Assembly: GCF_965638725.1 (NCBI RefSeq)
Contig: NC_134961.1
Location: 3,534,001 to 3,598,000, forward strand
Origin: Aptenodytes patagonicus
Taxonomy: Eukaryota > Chordata > Aves > Sphenisciformes > Spheniscidae
Direction: 5' to 3'
Length of the DNA stretch: 64,000 bases
The number at the start of each line of letters is the position of its first letter. Position 1 is the stretch's first letter. Below are positions 1 to 15,460 of the stretch, one piece after another. The position numbers and the translations under genes are program-made. Under the pieces are notes generated by a model, which saw only the letters and a program-made list of their open reading frames with translations, was not told the DNA's origin and ran no database searches.

Positions 1-175
1 TAGATGTTCTTGCTCCTGAAGTGGTCTGCAAAGACCATAATCTCTGCAGAGCTGCTATACAGCTCATCATTTCAAGCAAGGGATTTTCTGTATACTGTAG
101 TGAACTTCTGAGGTCAGCTAGCATTAACACATTTTCTCCAAGAGCCTTGAAACCCAAACAAGTGATCTCAGTTGA

Positions 176-5295
<5,120 letters not shown>

Positions 5296-6424
5296 GAATT
5301 TCTCCTTTCCCACCAATGTAAGTGTCCCTCCTCCCACCTGAATGCCAAGATGTACATACAGAACGCCTGCATTATACCTACTGCTGGAAACCGACCCCAG
5401 ACAACTGCAACGGCTCCTGCCTCGGACTGTGACCCCCTTCTAACCTCTGAACTTGCAGCTTTCATCTTGGGCCTGTGCGCTTTCTGCGTGGTTGGATTAT
5501 TGTTCTGCTCTTGGAGCTGGCATCTACAAGGAGAGAAATGGCAGTGCATCGATGAAGTGAAGCTTGGAGCTAGAACTGTGCAAAGCCTTTGCCCAGCGCT
5601 CGGGAGCTGGCAGCTGGATGGGTGGTGGCTCAGGTTCTCCAGCAGGTTGCCTCACTCCCACCTGCATGAGAAGAAGTACGTCCCCCTGGCGTCCCCTGCA
5701 AAAGTGGTGATGGTGAATCACAACTTCTGCAGCACCCTAGCAGAAATCCTTTCTAGTTCACCAGTGGACTCTCCACCTTATCCACCCATAAGCACAGAAT
5801 AATGTCCCACGGACTGAGAGCAGCCAGGTCCAAGGAACCCTCGATAGAAAGGAGTGTCAGGGTTTGGGCAGCACTTCTGCTGTTTGGCTGGAGAAGGCAG
5901 CAGTGCCATTACTGTGAGGAACACATCCTCCACGCTTGCAGATGGAAAGTCCCCCTCCTCTGCTGCTGCTCTTATCTCAGCAGTCGTGTGCTGGGTGACT
6001 GTGTGTGTCCGGGGAGGATTGTCTGGTAGCCTCAGATGGGAGACAGGTGTTTGATTGTGGAGGCCACAGGGCCTTTTGAAACTGTGGTAGCAAAGGGGTA
6101 CTGGAACCTTGCTTTTTTAAGAGCAGAAAAGGCAGCAATACTTTTAACTCCCCCTTCCAAAAATGCCAGGCAGAAAAGAACTCTTGAGTTCATTCATTCT
6201 GAAAGGTTCAGGAGAAAGCTATCTCTGCATAGCATTTGTTGACTTTTAAAACACAAGCGAGGGCAGATGATGTTGGTCTGCTGTGAATTCTGCATTAACA
6301 CATTGAGATTACCTTGACTCATAAGGCTGTGTCCCCATCCTGGGAGCTGCTGGAGGAGATGGCTGTTTTCCTTCACACTGTGGCTGTTGGTTAGGAAAGA
6401 CTGTGTAGGTGCAGTCAAGGTATA

Positions 6425-6535
6425 GAAAGGCTGTGTCTCACCTGAGGTCACACAGAAAAAGGAATTGAGGCCAGATCTCCTGACCTCTTTTACCTAACAT
6501 TGCAAGCACTGACTTTGTTACTAAGTAGTTTGAAA
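6425..6535 (-). repeat. MIR/CORE-SINE-like fragment (reverse orientation)
   Basis: The plus strand reads CCTGAGGTCACACAG, then AGGCCAGATCTCCTGACCTC and AAGCACTGACTTTGTTAC. This follows the order of a reverse-complemented MIR (AAGGTCACACAGC ... CCCAGGTCTCCTGACTCC ... TGCTCTTTCCACT). It lies in the MAPK8IP3 3' UTR. Strongly diverged; called by eye only. Confidence 0.45.
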
Positions 6536-7944
6536 AGCTGGAAATTTCTGACTCCTGAAAAGAATTGACAACCCCCGAGAAAAATTCTGATGGCCCTCCT
6601 TCTGTCAGCAGTGCTGGGGGATTGCAAACGTGCATCCTCCTTACAAGAGAAGCAGCAAAAAATGGGGCCAGGGAGAGCGGTTTTGAGCTCCAGATGCAGA
6701 ACATGGCAGCTCCAGATGTAGAGGCAATGTTTTGTTCTCCCTTTCTGACAGCGGAAACAGTCCTGTCTCCACAAGGACAAGTTCTGTTTCCTTTGGACAC
6801 TCCCTCCTGGATGTGCAGGACTAGAGCGAGTAGCAGTTGTTAGTGATGAATTTGGAAGCTCCTGGTGGTCATGTTGTTTCTTCCCTGAGCTGTGCAGCAC
6901 GCCAGGGTTCACAGGGATGTCCTTGTGCCAGTGTGGCAGTATGGGGACAACTGGGGAAAGCCTCCATCTCCTGGGAAGCTCCCAGCTGTGTCCTGTGCTT
7001 GTTGCCACAGACCAGGCTGCCCCCAAGGCTTGTGGTCTAAAGCTACTCATGTTCTGCAGGGATGCAGCATTCCCAGGGGAAGCTCTAACATGTGGCATCT
7101 GTCCTGATGCAGCAGCACTGAAATGATTTTTGGATCCACAGTTCAGAAAGAGCTGGGGCAAGAGGACATCTCTGGAGAACAGAAGCCTCAGCCACCAAAG
7201 TACGGAGCCACAGTGGTGCCCACGCTGCCTGTGAGCAGTGCTGGTGACACGTGCACCCACACCACTCTTCACCGAGGTAGGAAACCAGCTGGATGGTGTC
7301 CTCCAGCCCTCGGCACACCAGGCTCTGTGGCTGGCATTTGGCTAAGGGATGCTTGGAGCCGCCACCTGCATGCAGGGGGACAAACTTCATAATTTGGGCT
7401 AATTGAAGGAAAAAAAAGGCAGCCTAGTAGGCCTGGTTCCTTAGCTCTATCGACTCTTCCATGGGAAAATACAGAATTGCAATGTTCTTACCTCTTATTG
7501 TTTGTTCTCTATCTGGTTTTAGCAGTTGAAGTGACAGTACTCGGTCTCCTGTCACCCACCAGGCCCTGGCAACGTAAGGAAACCGGTCTTGGGCCTCTAA
7601 CCGACAGGTTCCTTTCCAGCTCAGTGCACGTTTTCCTCCAAGAGAAGCACATGTCTAAGAGGGACAGCTACAGCTAAGTAGAACCAGCTCCTGTGGGCGT
7701 TTGGTGGCTGCTGGGCAGCAAGGTGAGAACTGACTGGCTTCAACACACTTCCCTGTCATATCTCCACTGTGATGTATGTAAAGTATCTTGTATGTTACAA
7801 AAGGATTTTAAAAAGTGTCTTAAGGCCTGTAAACTCCGCTATTTGTTCTGAAGATGGCATTCTGTAAAGAGACTGCTGTATGAATACGTTCCCTTGCTTT
7901 GTCCCCTATGCTATCAAACAACAAACCATATCTGTTCTGTATGT

Positions 7945-7950
7945 AATAAA
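7945..7950 (+). terminator. Polyadenylation signal, MAPK8IP3
   Basis: AATAAA is followed about 20 bases later by GT-rich sequence. It is the first strong AATAAA after the MAPK8IP3 stop in a credible AT-rich 3'-end context. Confidence 0.6.
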
Positions 7951-8416
7951 TGTGTTAACATCAGCAAGTGCCGGGCGTTTTGTTCCTATAAAGGGACTGG
8001 GATTTCTGCTCAGTCTTTAATAACGGCAAGACACTTAAAAGAGTGGGAATGGCAGCTCAGGTGTTCACCGTTGACCAATTTAGTGGCAAGAAATGAGATG
8101 TGGATTGCTCACCAGGTCAGAACAGAAGGGGCTGGTCTTGCAAGCCACAGTGCAATGTGTAGCTTCTCCCAGCGTCAGAAATAAAAGGTGGAAAAGACAA
8201 CCATTCAGCTGCTGGCTAGCTGCAGCTGTCCTCCTGGTGTCCCCTTCAGGTGAGCTGCCAGGGTTAACACATCAGGCTCGGGTTTCAACACTCAATTTAC
8301 CAGTGTCTCCTGCCAATACAGGGTGGTATTTCACAAAGTCCCATAGGAATCGGTGACATTCAGCGCAGCAGGAAGCGAGTTCCTCTTAGTCCCAGCAGTA
8401 CTTAGACATGTTCATA

Positions 8417-8422
8417 TTTATT
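8417..8422 (-). terminator. Possible polyadenylation signal of an unidentified minus-strand transcript
   Basis: TTTATT on the plus strand gives AATAAA on the minus strand, in a mixed GC context. No upstream minus-strand coding exon is recognised, so this may be chance. Confidence 0.25.
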
Positions 8423-9149
8423 TTGTAGAACTGCATTAATCCAAGGGCTGTACATAGCAATAATAGACAAGGGAGCTGCCTCCTTACGTCAGGAGCGGCT
8501 TCTGCCCTGAGCAGCACCATGACTAACACCTGCACTGCGGTCCTGTGCAGGCCAGGGTGAAGTACAGGAGGCAATGCCTCCTGGGTTACTAGAAGCACCT
8601 TGACAATGAGGTTTGGAAACAGGCCTGGGACCTGTCCCGCACCCCTGGGGCTGCACCTTTTGATGCAGCCAGGAGCAGTTTGAGCGACGCATGGGGTGAA
8701 GTTCAGCCATGTCTGGCACCCATCTGGGTGGCTGAGAAAGGGGCTCACTACCATCATCCTTCAGACAACCACCCCACGCTGTTAAAAAATCCAGGAGGTT
8801 AATGCACAGGTTTGAGAGTCCCGGCAGAGCTCACGGTATGTTCCAGGCATTGAATCCCACACCATGGCAAATGGGGGCTTTGCAGCTTTCCAGAAGGGAC
8901 CTTCACAATCAGACAAGGCTGCCCCAGGGCTCTGTGTGAAGACACCCTCCCCCAAGCGTTAAGACCCTGAGGTCACCAGCAGGCCATGATTGTCCTGATC
9001 AGCCTCACCTGGGCCCCGACTGGTACATGGACCCTTTCCATGGCCCAGGGGTCTCATCTAAGCACTGGCTGGGGCCTTCAGTCTTTGCCTGAGCTGTGCT
9101 GTAGCTGTGCCTATCCTATCTTCAGCTGCTCCTAGATGGACCCCTTGGA

Positions 9150-9222
9150 CTTGGGAGGGTTTGGACTAGCTGATCTTCAAAGGTCCCTCCCAACCCAAGC
9201 CATTTTATCACTCTATGCCTTA
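9150..9222 (+). repeat. CR1 LINE 3' end fragment
   Basis: The segment carries the CR1 tail signature in order: TTGGACTAGCTGATCTTCAA, then AGGTCCCTCCCAACCC, then CATTTTATCACTCTATG. Some degenerate CR1-derived sequence may extend on either side (about 8.95-9.45 kb), but I cannot fix its limits. Confidence 0.75.
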
Positions 9223-10658
9223 CGGTGTATTATCTCCCTCTGCTTTTGCTCCTGGCTGGGCTCCCTGGGTGGACCCTGGTCGTGGGTCATTTCTTGCCTT
9301 GTCTGGGGCAGTTGGTGGACCCTGTTACCAGCACTTGGCTCTGCCCACTGTAGCCAGACTCCATGGGCCTGTGCCCCATCAGGGAGGGCACTGCCTGTGC
9401 TGGGGTTGTGTTCAGCTCCTGGCTGTGCAGGACAGAGGACTAGATTGTTCTACTCATCCCATCTAACTCACATCTACACCTCCTTTCCCACCTGGGTTGG
9501 TGTGCTGGTTCGGTAGCACCTCAATCATGTTAAGGACAATAAGGCACTAGCTCAGCCCAGCACCTGGCAGCAGAGGCTATGGAAACCAGAGAAGCTGTTT
9601 TCCATCAGCTGCAGCTGCAGCGGCAAGTCTCACAGCCTCAAACTGTTTGTGCCTTTAGCGACACTCTGGATCCTCCTTCCCCTGGATTCTCCCGTTGCTT
9701 CTGCATCCAGTGAACCAGCCCTGGCCTGTGCCCTGCAGCACACCTGCCACAACAGAGGGACAAGAGCCGAGCTCTTCCCAGCCTTCACGCCTTGTCACAG
9801 GACCAGCTTTTAACTCATGAGAAAAACCTTCCCTCTTGTCCCGTAGGAGCCTCTGGTGAGGAACCCCATGGGAAGTCCAGGTAGCCAACGTCGATGTGTT
9901 TTCTCCTGCCTGATGACAGCCTTTTTCCTGGTGGCTGAGGCCACGTGTTCCCCAGTCCTATCCAGGCCTGCCATGCACACTGGGCAGGGCAGAGCGTCCA
10001 GTTTTTGCTTTCCCTCAGTAAATCCCTTCAGGCTACTTGCGATTTCAGGATGCTGCAGCAAACGGAACAGCACCTCTTGACTGCCTACTACAGCAGACAA
10101 AAGAACTAAATAGCTGTTTCTGCAGGGAGCTGATCTGCAGGGTTACAGACCAGAACAGCTCTTGTTCCCCCTCCACCCCCACCCAGACTAGACCCTCCAC
10201 AGCTCCTGACACAGCAGCAGAACCCACAGCCACCACAAGAGAAAATGAAATGCTAACAACTGCACTAAGGAGTTGCATTTTTGTAATGTTCACCACAATG
10301 CGCTGCACTGGAACAGGTGGTAATTTGTGATTGGCTTCAAATAGTAAGAGCCAATCCTGTATACTTTGCATCACCGGCATTAAAATGATTTCTCCTATGT
10401 CCTGACAGCCATCTCTGGGAATGAGAGATGGATAGCTTTGGATAAGCTTAGGATCCAAAGTCAAGTTGTGTTCCTCCCGTGTTGTTCATTGCCACCACCT
10501 GTAAGTAACCCAGACGATTCTGCAGTGGTTAAGAGGAATCCAGTGCTGTGCCTGTATTTGGTAAGCTAATGACTCTGCATTTGGACCTCATGATGATCTC
10601 CATGCACTGAAAAAAATACCAAGTTTTCTTAGAACTGTGCTGCAGAAATAAGAAAACA

Positions 10659-10664
10659 TTTATT
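10659..10664 (-). terminator. Polyadenylation signal, MRPS34
   Basis: TTTATT on the plus strand is AATAAA on the minus strand, 417 bases after the MRPS34 stop codon. It sits in AT-rich sequence, which suits a short 3' UTR. Confidence 0.55.
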
Positions 10665-11080
10665 TTCGTTAGCAGATACATTTGTACGCAGGTCTGTGAA
10701 ATAACGTGATATTCTCAGTCATTTTTCTGTGATTTATGTAGGACCCAGATTATCTGAAAAATGTTCTTAAAAACCTAATTTTCAGGCTGTAGAGGAAATT
10801 GTGCCCCAAAGAATTGTAGCTGGATGACAGGAGCTATGCGTTCAGAGACTATACAGGGAACCAAAAAGGTTCTTCTGCTGACTGAGACCAAAGTTATGGA
10901 AAAAAAAATCTGAACGTATCTGCCTCTTTCCCTTCAGATGAGGTGACTGTGCAGGGCTGGGGAGAAAGCTAGGAAACCGGGATACACCATACCACAGTGG
11001 ACAAGGGGGTCTTCTGTAAGATGACGTGCTTCTAACACACAGCGAGAGCACGTGGGAAGCTCAGGACATAGAACAAGTCT

Positions 11081-12775
11081 TTATACTGGTGTCCCTCTAG
11101 CTTTTTTCTTTCCACCCTGACGGGGAGAGGCCATGACCTTCTCCAGATCAATCATTGGCTCCTCTGTGATTGGTTTTCCCTCCTTCTGCCACTGCGCAAG
11201 GATCATGGCTCGGAGCAGAGGCGGGTATGGAAGGTACCGAATGGTCTCCTCTGGCACTGGGGTGAATTTCTTGAAGGCTTCCTCCTCATGCTTGGGCACC
11301 ATACGCCAGTCATGGTACATGACTTTGTCGATCTCTCTCACTTCTTCTTTGGTTTTGCCTGAGAAAAGGTGATGAACACCAGTGGACAATGCTATTGACA
11401 ACAAACTCCCTCCGGGAAATGCAGCAAGTGTCGACTCTCTGGTATCAAAGATGCTACAACAAGCAATAGTAAAGGAAGTTTTCAAAGGATCGGACAGTAT
11501 CTTCCCTGCTACACTATGGGATCCCACTTCCATCCTTGGAAATCAAAACAGAAACAGGCTGAAAGGACTACAGGCAAGTCGTTCCAATTCTCTTAATTTA
11601 AAATGTCACTTCATCTCTCTCTGGTTCGGTTTCCACGGCTAAGGAACGAGAATAGTTTCTCTCTACACTGACGAAAGTTCCCTGGGAAATTTAACTTTAA
11701 AAATACCCAACAACTTTAAAACCTTTGAATGGGAAATGTTTCAGGAACTCTAGTAAGTGACAATCATATGCCTAATATAAAGCAGCTTTAAAAAGGGAAA
11801 TTCACTCTCTCAACTCCAAGCGTTAATTTAAAATCCCAGTCATGTAAGTTTACTTGCCATCACTCCTGTTTTACTGATCATTTTAGCTGGAATACCCTCA
11901 TGTGTTCATTCTGTGTCTTGCTTTCCAAGTCTCAAAACAGCCTGTCGCCTCATCTAATCCCCCGCTGGCACGCTGTCTTTCCCCACCGTCAGCCTACACT
12001 GGCTCTCCCACAACGTTCCTTAGAAACGCATTCTGTGAGGGCTAGATCCCAGCATTTGAAACCAGGACACGGAGAGCTGCTTTTCTCATTAGCGGATCTC
12101 CTGCGAGGAGCAGGGAGTTGGACTCGATGATCCTCATGGGTCCCTTCCAACTCGAGATCTTCTATCATCTGAGAAAAAGGAATTTCCCAAGGAGGAAGGC
12201 TGCGGTTTTCCTGCAGCTCTCCCACCCTCCCGTTATTCTCCCGTCCTGCCTACAGACGCTCTCTCCAAACCTCGTATGTAGGAAGACAAGCCCCTTTTAC
12301 CTCTGAAGGTCAGGTAGCCCCAAGCCCTTCCGTGATCCATGTTCTGCAAAGAGAACAAGAACCTGTTGAGGGCAGCAAGCGGTGAGGCGGCGGGGAGCGG
12401 GTCTGGGGTCCGGCGCCCCCGCAGCCCCTCAGGGAGCCGGGCGGGGGCGGCGGTTACCTCGGCCGTGTAGTCCGCCTTCACCTTGGTGATGACCCAGTAG
12501 CAGGGCTCGTCGTGCGCCCACAGCCAGGACTTGCGGGTGACGGTGCGGCCCACGCCGAACTGCGGTAGGCGGCAGAGCAGCGCGAAGAGCCGGTTCTCGC
12601 TCCGCGCGTCCTCCCAGGCCCGCACCGGCAGCCGCTTCTGCGTCAGGGGCCGCCGCATGGTCTCGTAGTCCAGGGCGAAGCGCTGCGACTCCCGCGGCCG
12701 GTTCTTCAGCGCCCGGTACTCGCGGATCTTCTTGGCCATGGCGGCGATGGGCCGGTGCAGCTTCTTGCGGGCCAT
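11081..12775 (-). CDS. MRPS34: MRPS34, mitochondrial small ribosomal subunit protein mS34, complete
   Basis: A nuclear gene for a protein of the mitochondrial 28S ribosomal subunit. Exons on the minus strand are 12775-12458 (ATG at 12775-12773), 12343-12301 and 11358-11081 (TAA). Phases fit and give 639 nt, 212 aa; the human protein is about 218 aa. Recognisable blocks are [20 protein letters not shown] at the start, then [51 protein letters not shown] and [15 protein letters not shown]. The splice donors are GTAACC and GTAAAA. Exon 1 is very GC-rich and lies in a CpG island; exons 2 and 3 are not. A CR1 tail sits antisense in intron 2. It diverges from GLYR1, with 2.17 kb between the two start codons. 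No damage is seen. Confidence 0.96.
12105..12170 (+). repeat. CR1 LINE 3' end fragment in MRPS34 intron 2
   Basis: The sequence GAGTTGGACTCGATGATCCT followed by GGGTCCCTTCCAACTC and TCTATCATCT is a CR1 3' terminus, antisense to MRPS34. Confidence 0.8.
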
Positions 12776-12867
12776 GGCGCCGGCCGACCGCGCCGAGCGC
12801 TCCCGCCGGGACCCCGCCGCCGCTTCCCGCGCCGCCCGGAAGCCGCCCCGCCCCGCCCGGCGCCGGG

Positions 12868-12905
12868 GCGGAACGCTCGTGCCGCGGCGGAACGCTCGTG
12901 CCGCG
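12868..12905. repeat. Perfect 2 x 19-bp tandem repeat upstream of MRPS34
   Basis: The unit GCGGAACGCTCGTGCCGCG occurs at 12868-12886 and again at 12887-12905 without a mismatch. It is 93-130 bases upstream of the MRPS34 start codon, so it could hold a doubled promoter element. Confidence 0.9.
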
Positions 12906-13329
12906 GCCCCGCCGCCCGGGGGGCCCTCGCCCCGCCGCGGCCGCCCAGCCGCCCCTCGGCCGGGCTCCGACCGATCGGCAGCGCGGTCGCTCTCGCAACA
13001 GCTCCGGCGGGCAGCAGCCCGAGGCGCGGCCCGGCGCGGACGCGGGGGGCCTGCCCGCTCCCGCCGGCGGAACCCGTCCGGCGGTGCCGGCGGGCCTCTC
13101 GCCGTTGGCTGTGGGCGTGAGCCGCGGCTGAGGCAGGCGGGCGTTCGGAAGGCAGAGCTGAGCAACGCCCCGACGTCCTCGTGTGCTGGGCGGTCTCTTC
13201 GGATCGGCGCGATTCGGTTGTCGAGATGGATCTCGGTAACGGAAAGCCGGGGATAGAGAAATCTATTCGAACAGACTCGCTTATTTCAGGCCCTGGAGAA
13301 GGAACTTTCAAAGCCAGGGAGTAAGTCAC

Positions 13330-13450
13330 CCGGGTAGGTTTTAGGAAGATTAAAGCCACGTTGAAGGTCTGCCCGAGGTTAGAGTCGGAAGCTGGGCCGA
13401 GGGCAGAAGCCGGGTCTCGTAGCTCTGTTCCCCGGGACGGGACAAACTCC
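13330..13450 (-). repeat. MIR-like SINE fragment (reverse orientation)
   Basis: Read on the minus strand, the segment contains GACCCGGCTTCTGCCCTCGG, CCCAGCTTCCGACTCT and GGGCAGACCTT, in the order of the MIR core and 3' region. It is notably similar to the fragment at about 48050-48180 (26 of 31 bases over the best stretch, counted by eye). Confidence 0.4.
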
Positions 13451-13529
13451 CCCTTGCGCGAAGCGCTCCAGCCGCAGAGCGCCAACGCAGGACGGCCGCG
13501 CGGGCAGGAACCGCTGCCTGCGGCATAGG

Positions 13530-14430
13530 CTTACGGGGCGGGAAGCTGCGTAGGTCTGCCCGTATCAGCCCCTGGATTTTGGCTATGGACTGATAAATTA
13601 AACCTGTCAGGAGAAAGGGTTTTCTTCTTTTTAAACCCGTATCTTATATTGAAGGAAACACATCCATTCCAGTACTGCTGGAGTCCTTTACTGAAGACAT
13701 TCAGGCATACAGAGACTGGTTTTTGTCAGCAGCCGAGATCAACGCGTGGAGGAAAAGGGGGGGGCAGGGGGTGTGCGCTACACAACAAAACAACACCCAT
13801 CTTAAAGGCTGTTAATGCTCTTAAAATAGGACATTTTCTCCTGATGTGGTGCATCTCTCTTGAAAAAGGACAGGGGAGTTGTAACAAGGATGACACACCC
13901 GATGAAGTTGACAAACACCGATTTAGAGTAAGATACTCAACCTCAATCCAAATTTGGGAGAAAAAGCAGAGCGATTAAAGCACTTATGACAGGGTGCAGA
14001 GTGGGTAGCTCGTATCCAGGGCTATGCAGCACAGGTATCAAGTTCGTGCCCTTTCATGCACCCACGCTCAGGTTTCTGAGGGGGCACAGAGCAGAAGAGG
14101 ACACAAGAACGCTCCAAAAATTGTGAAACTGGCTTAGTCAGACGCACAGAAAGGAAGGGCAACACCAAACACAGCAAGCTGTCAGGAAAAACTGGTGCAG
14201 CTCCACAACAGTCGGCTGGCGACAGCATCTCCTGGCTGCTACTGCAGGAGAGCAGGCGCAAACCATGTTCTAAAACCTACCACCTCCTAATTTGGCCTAA
14301 CGGGGGGTGGCCGGGAGATAGAAGTGCAGGTCACTGATGTCTTCTGGCATCCGGACACCCCGAAGAGTCGGCCTCCTGACAGCGAGCTGTCTGGGTAGCA
14401 ACAGCGCCCTTCCTTCGCCTTCTTAAGGGG
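13530..14430. other. Spacer between the MRPS34 and GLYR1 promoters
   Basis: I see no exon, RNA gene or clear repeat in these 0.9 kb. Base composition falls from the CpG island into ordinary sequence and rises again toward GLYR1. Confidence 0.5.
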
Positions 14431-14431
14431 G

Positions 14432-14708
14432 AATCTCCTATTGAAGGAAACCCCTTTACTCGGGGGACGCTGTAGAGACCTTTGCCGCAGACGCTCAAGG
14501 AACAAGCGCCCTTCGCTACAGACGGAAGCCCCCGGCACAAACACAGGCATCGCCGGGAGCGGCGGCGGCCCCCACCGGAGCGGCCTGGCAGAGCAGCAGC
14601 GACCCACTGGCCGCCCCGACCACTTACCCCGACGTGCTCAGCACAACGTTCTCCTGCTTGACGGCTCCTCCCGGGCCGCTGGCGGGCAGGGCGAACCGGT
14701 GAGAGGCC
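14432..14708 (-). pseudogene. Inverted copy of ROGDI exon 3 and adjoining intron 3
   Basis: Read on the minus strand, 14708 to 14432 matches 47560-47836 of ROGDI over 277 bases with no gap. It comprises all but the first two bases of ROGDI exon 3 (81 nt), an intact GTAAGT donor and 196 nt of intron. I count 5 differences in the exon part and 1 in the intron part. The copied exon would read HRFALPASGPGGAVKQENVV, against [20 protein letters not shown] in ROGDI. Lacking the rest of the gene, it is a fragment, not a second ROGDI. It lies 241 bases upstream of the GLYR1 start codon, opposite in orientation. Since the intron is included, it arose by DNA duplication, not retroposition. Confidence 0.92.
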
Positions 14709-15460
14709 GCCCCGGGCCTGCCCCTGCCCCGCGCGAGCCCGACGTCATCACGATACCGCGCGCCCAATCGACGCCGCAGCCGCAGTCACGCCTCGGGGGA
14801 GAGGCCGGTGACAGCCCGCCCGCCCACGTGACGGGGGCTGCCCAATCCCCGCTGCCGCTGCCTCCCCCCCCCCTCCCCCCCCCCAGCGGCGGGTGCCGTC
14901 CTGTCCCGGCAGGCCTTGCGTGGTGCGGCTGGTGGCTCTGTCGGTAAGATGGCGGCCGTGAGTCTGAGGCTCGGAGATCTGGTGTGGTGAGTGGCGGGGC
15001 AGGCCGGGCGCTGGCGGGGCAGACTGGGGCGGCGGCCGCGGGCGCCGGGCGGGCGGCGGTGGACGGCGGGGCAGACGCCTCTTACGGAACGAGGCCGAGG
15101 CTCCGCCTGTGACAGCGGAGGCGCAGGCGGAGCGGCGGCGGGGCTGTGCCCGGCCCGGGGGGGAGCGCGGCACGGCGGGAACCGAGACGGGCCGGGCCGA
15201 GCGCTGTCACCCCGTAGCCGCGGGGGACTCCGAGGCGCGGCAGCGGGGAGGGAGGGGCTTGGCAGGGCAGGGCAGGCGGCGGCGGGGCCGCGGCCCGGGC
15301 GGCGGGTCTCGCCGCCGCCGTCCCTCGGGGGCGGTGTGGGGAGGGGCGGGGGGCGGCGGCGGGAGGCAGTCTGGGGCCGCGGGACTGGGCTGGAGCGGGC
15401 CGAGGGGGGGCGGGCTCGGCTCTTAGCCGGGCCGGCACCGGAGACTAACGGGAGGCGGCG
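14700..15460 (+). promoter_or_regulatory. CpG-island promoter of GLYR1
   Basis: GC-rich sequence surrounds GLYR1 exon 1. Sites visible upstream of the ATG are a CRE-like CGACGTCA (14740-14747), two CCAAT boxes (14764-14768 and 14842-14846) and an E-box CACGTG (14825-14830) next to a GTGACG. No TATA box is evident. A run of C residues interrupted by T lies at about 14863-14884. Confidence 0.65.

Larger units (their letters stand above)
5296..7970 (+). other. MAPK8IP3: MAPK8IP3 3' UTR
   Basis: About 2.7 kb of sequence without a recognisable coding exon follows the MAPK8IP3 stop codon. It ends at an AATAAA at 7945-7950 inside an AT-rich context typical of vertebrate 3' ends. Short open frames inside it show no family resemblance. 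The exact cleavage site is inferred. Confidence 0.6.
7971..10640. other. Intergenic region between MAPK8IP3 and MRPS34
   Basis: About 2.7 kb lies between the two convergent genes. I looked on the minus strand for NME3, which sits here in mammals, and saw none of its conserved motifs (for example the histidine-containing NVIHGSDS block). There is a CR1 tail near 9.2 kb and a TTTATT at 8417-8422 that could be an AATAAA for a minus-strand transcript. The longer open frames, about 120-140 codons on the minus strand, resemble no family I know. Confidence 0.5.
12400..13520. promoter_or_regulatory. CpG-island promoter of MRPS34
   Basis: This interval is densely GC- and CpG-rich and covers MRPS34 exon 1 and about 0.75 kb upstream. 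There is no obvious TATA box near the start codon, as expected of a housekeeping gene. A perfect 19-bp unit is repeated in tandem at 12868-12905. Apparent long open frames here in several frames are a by-product of high GC. Confidence 0.65.

Noticed and set aside
10045-10464. A 139-codon minus-strand frame upstream of nothing recognisable
   Set aside because: It has no resemblance to NME3 or any other family and no splice partners I could find.
12429-13485. Long open frames of 120-310 codons on both strands around the MRPS34 promoter
   Set aside because: They are by-products of the CpG island and of MRPS34 exon 1 read in other frames. Only the frame starting at 12775 joins correctly to the other MRPS34 exons.
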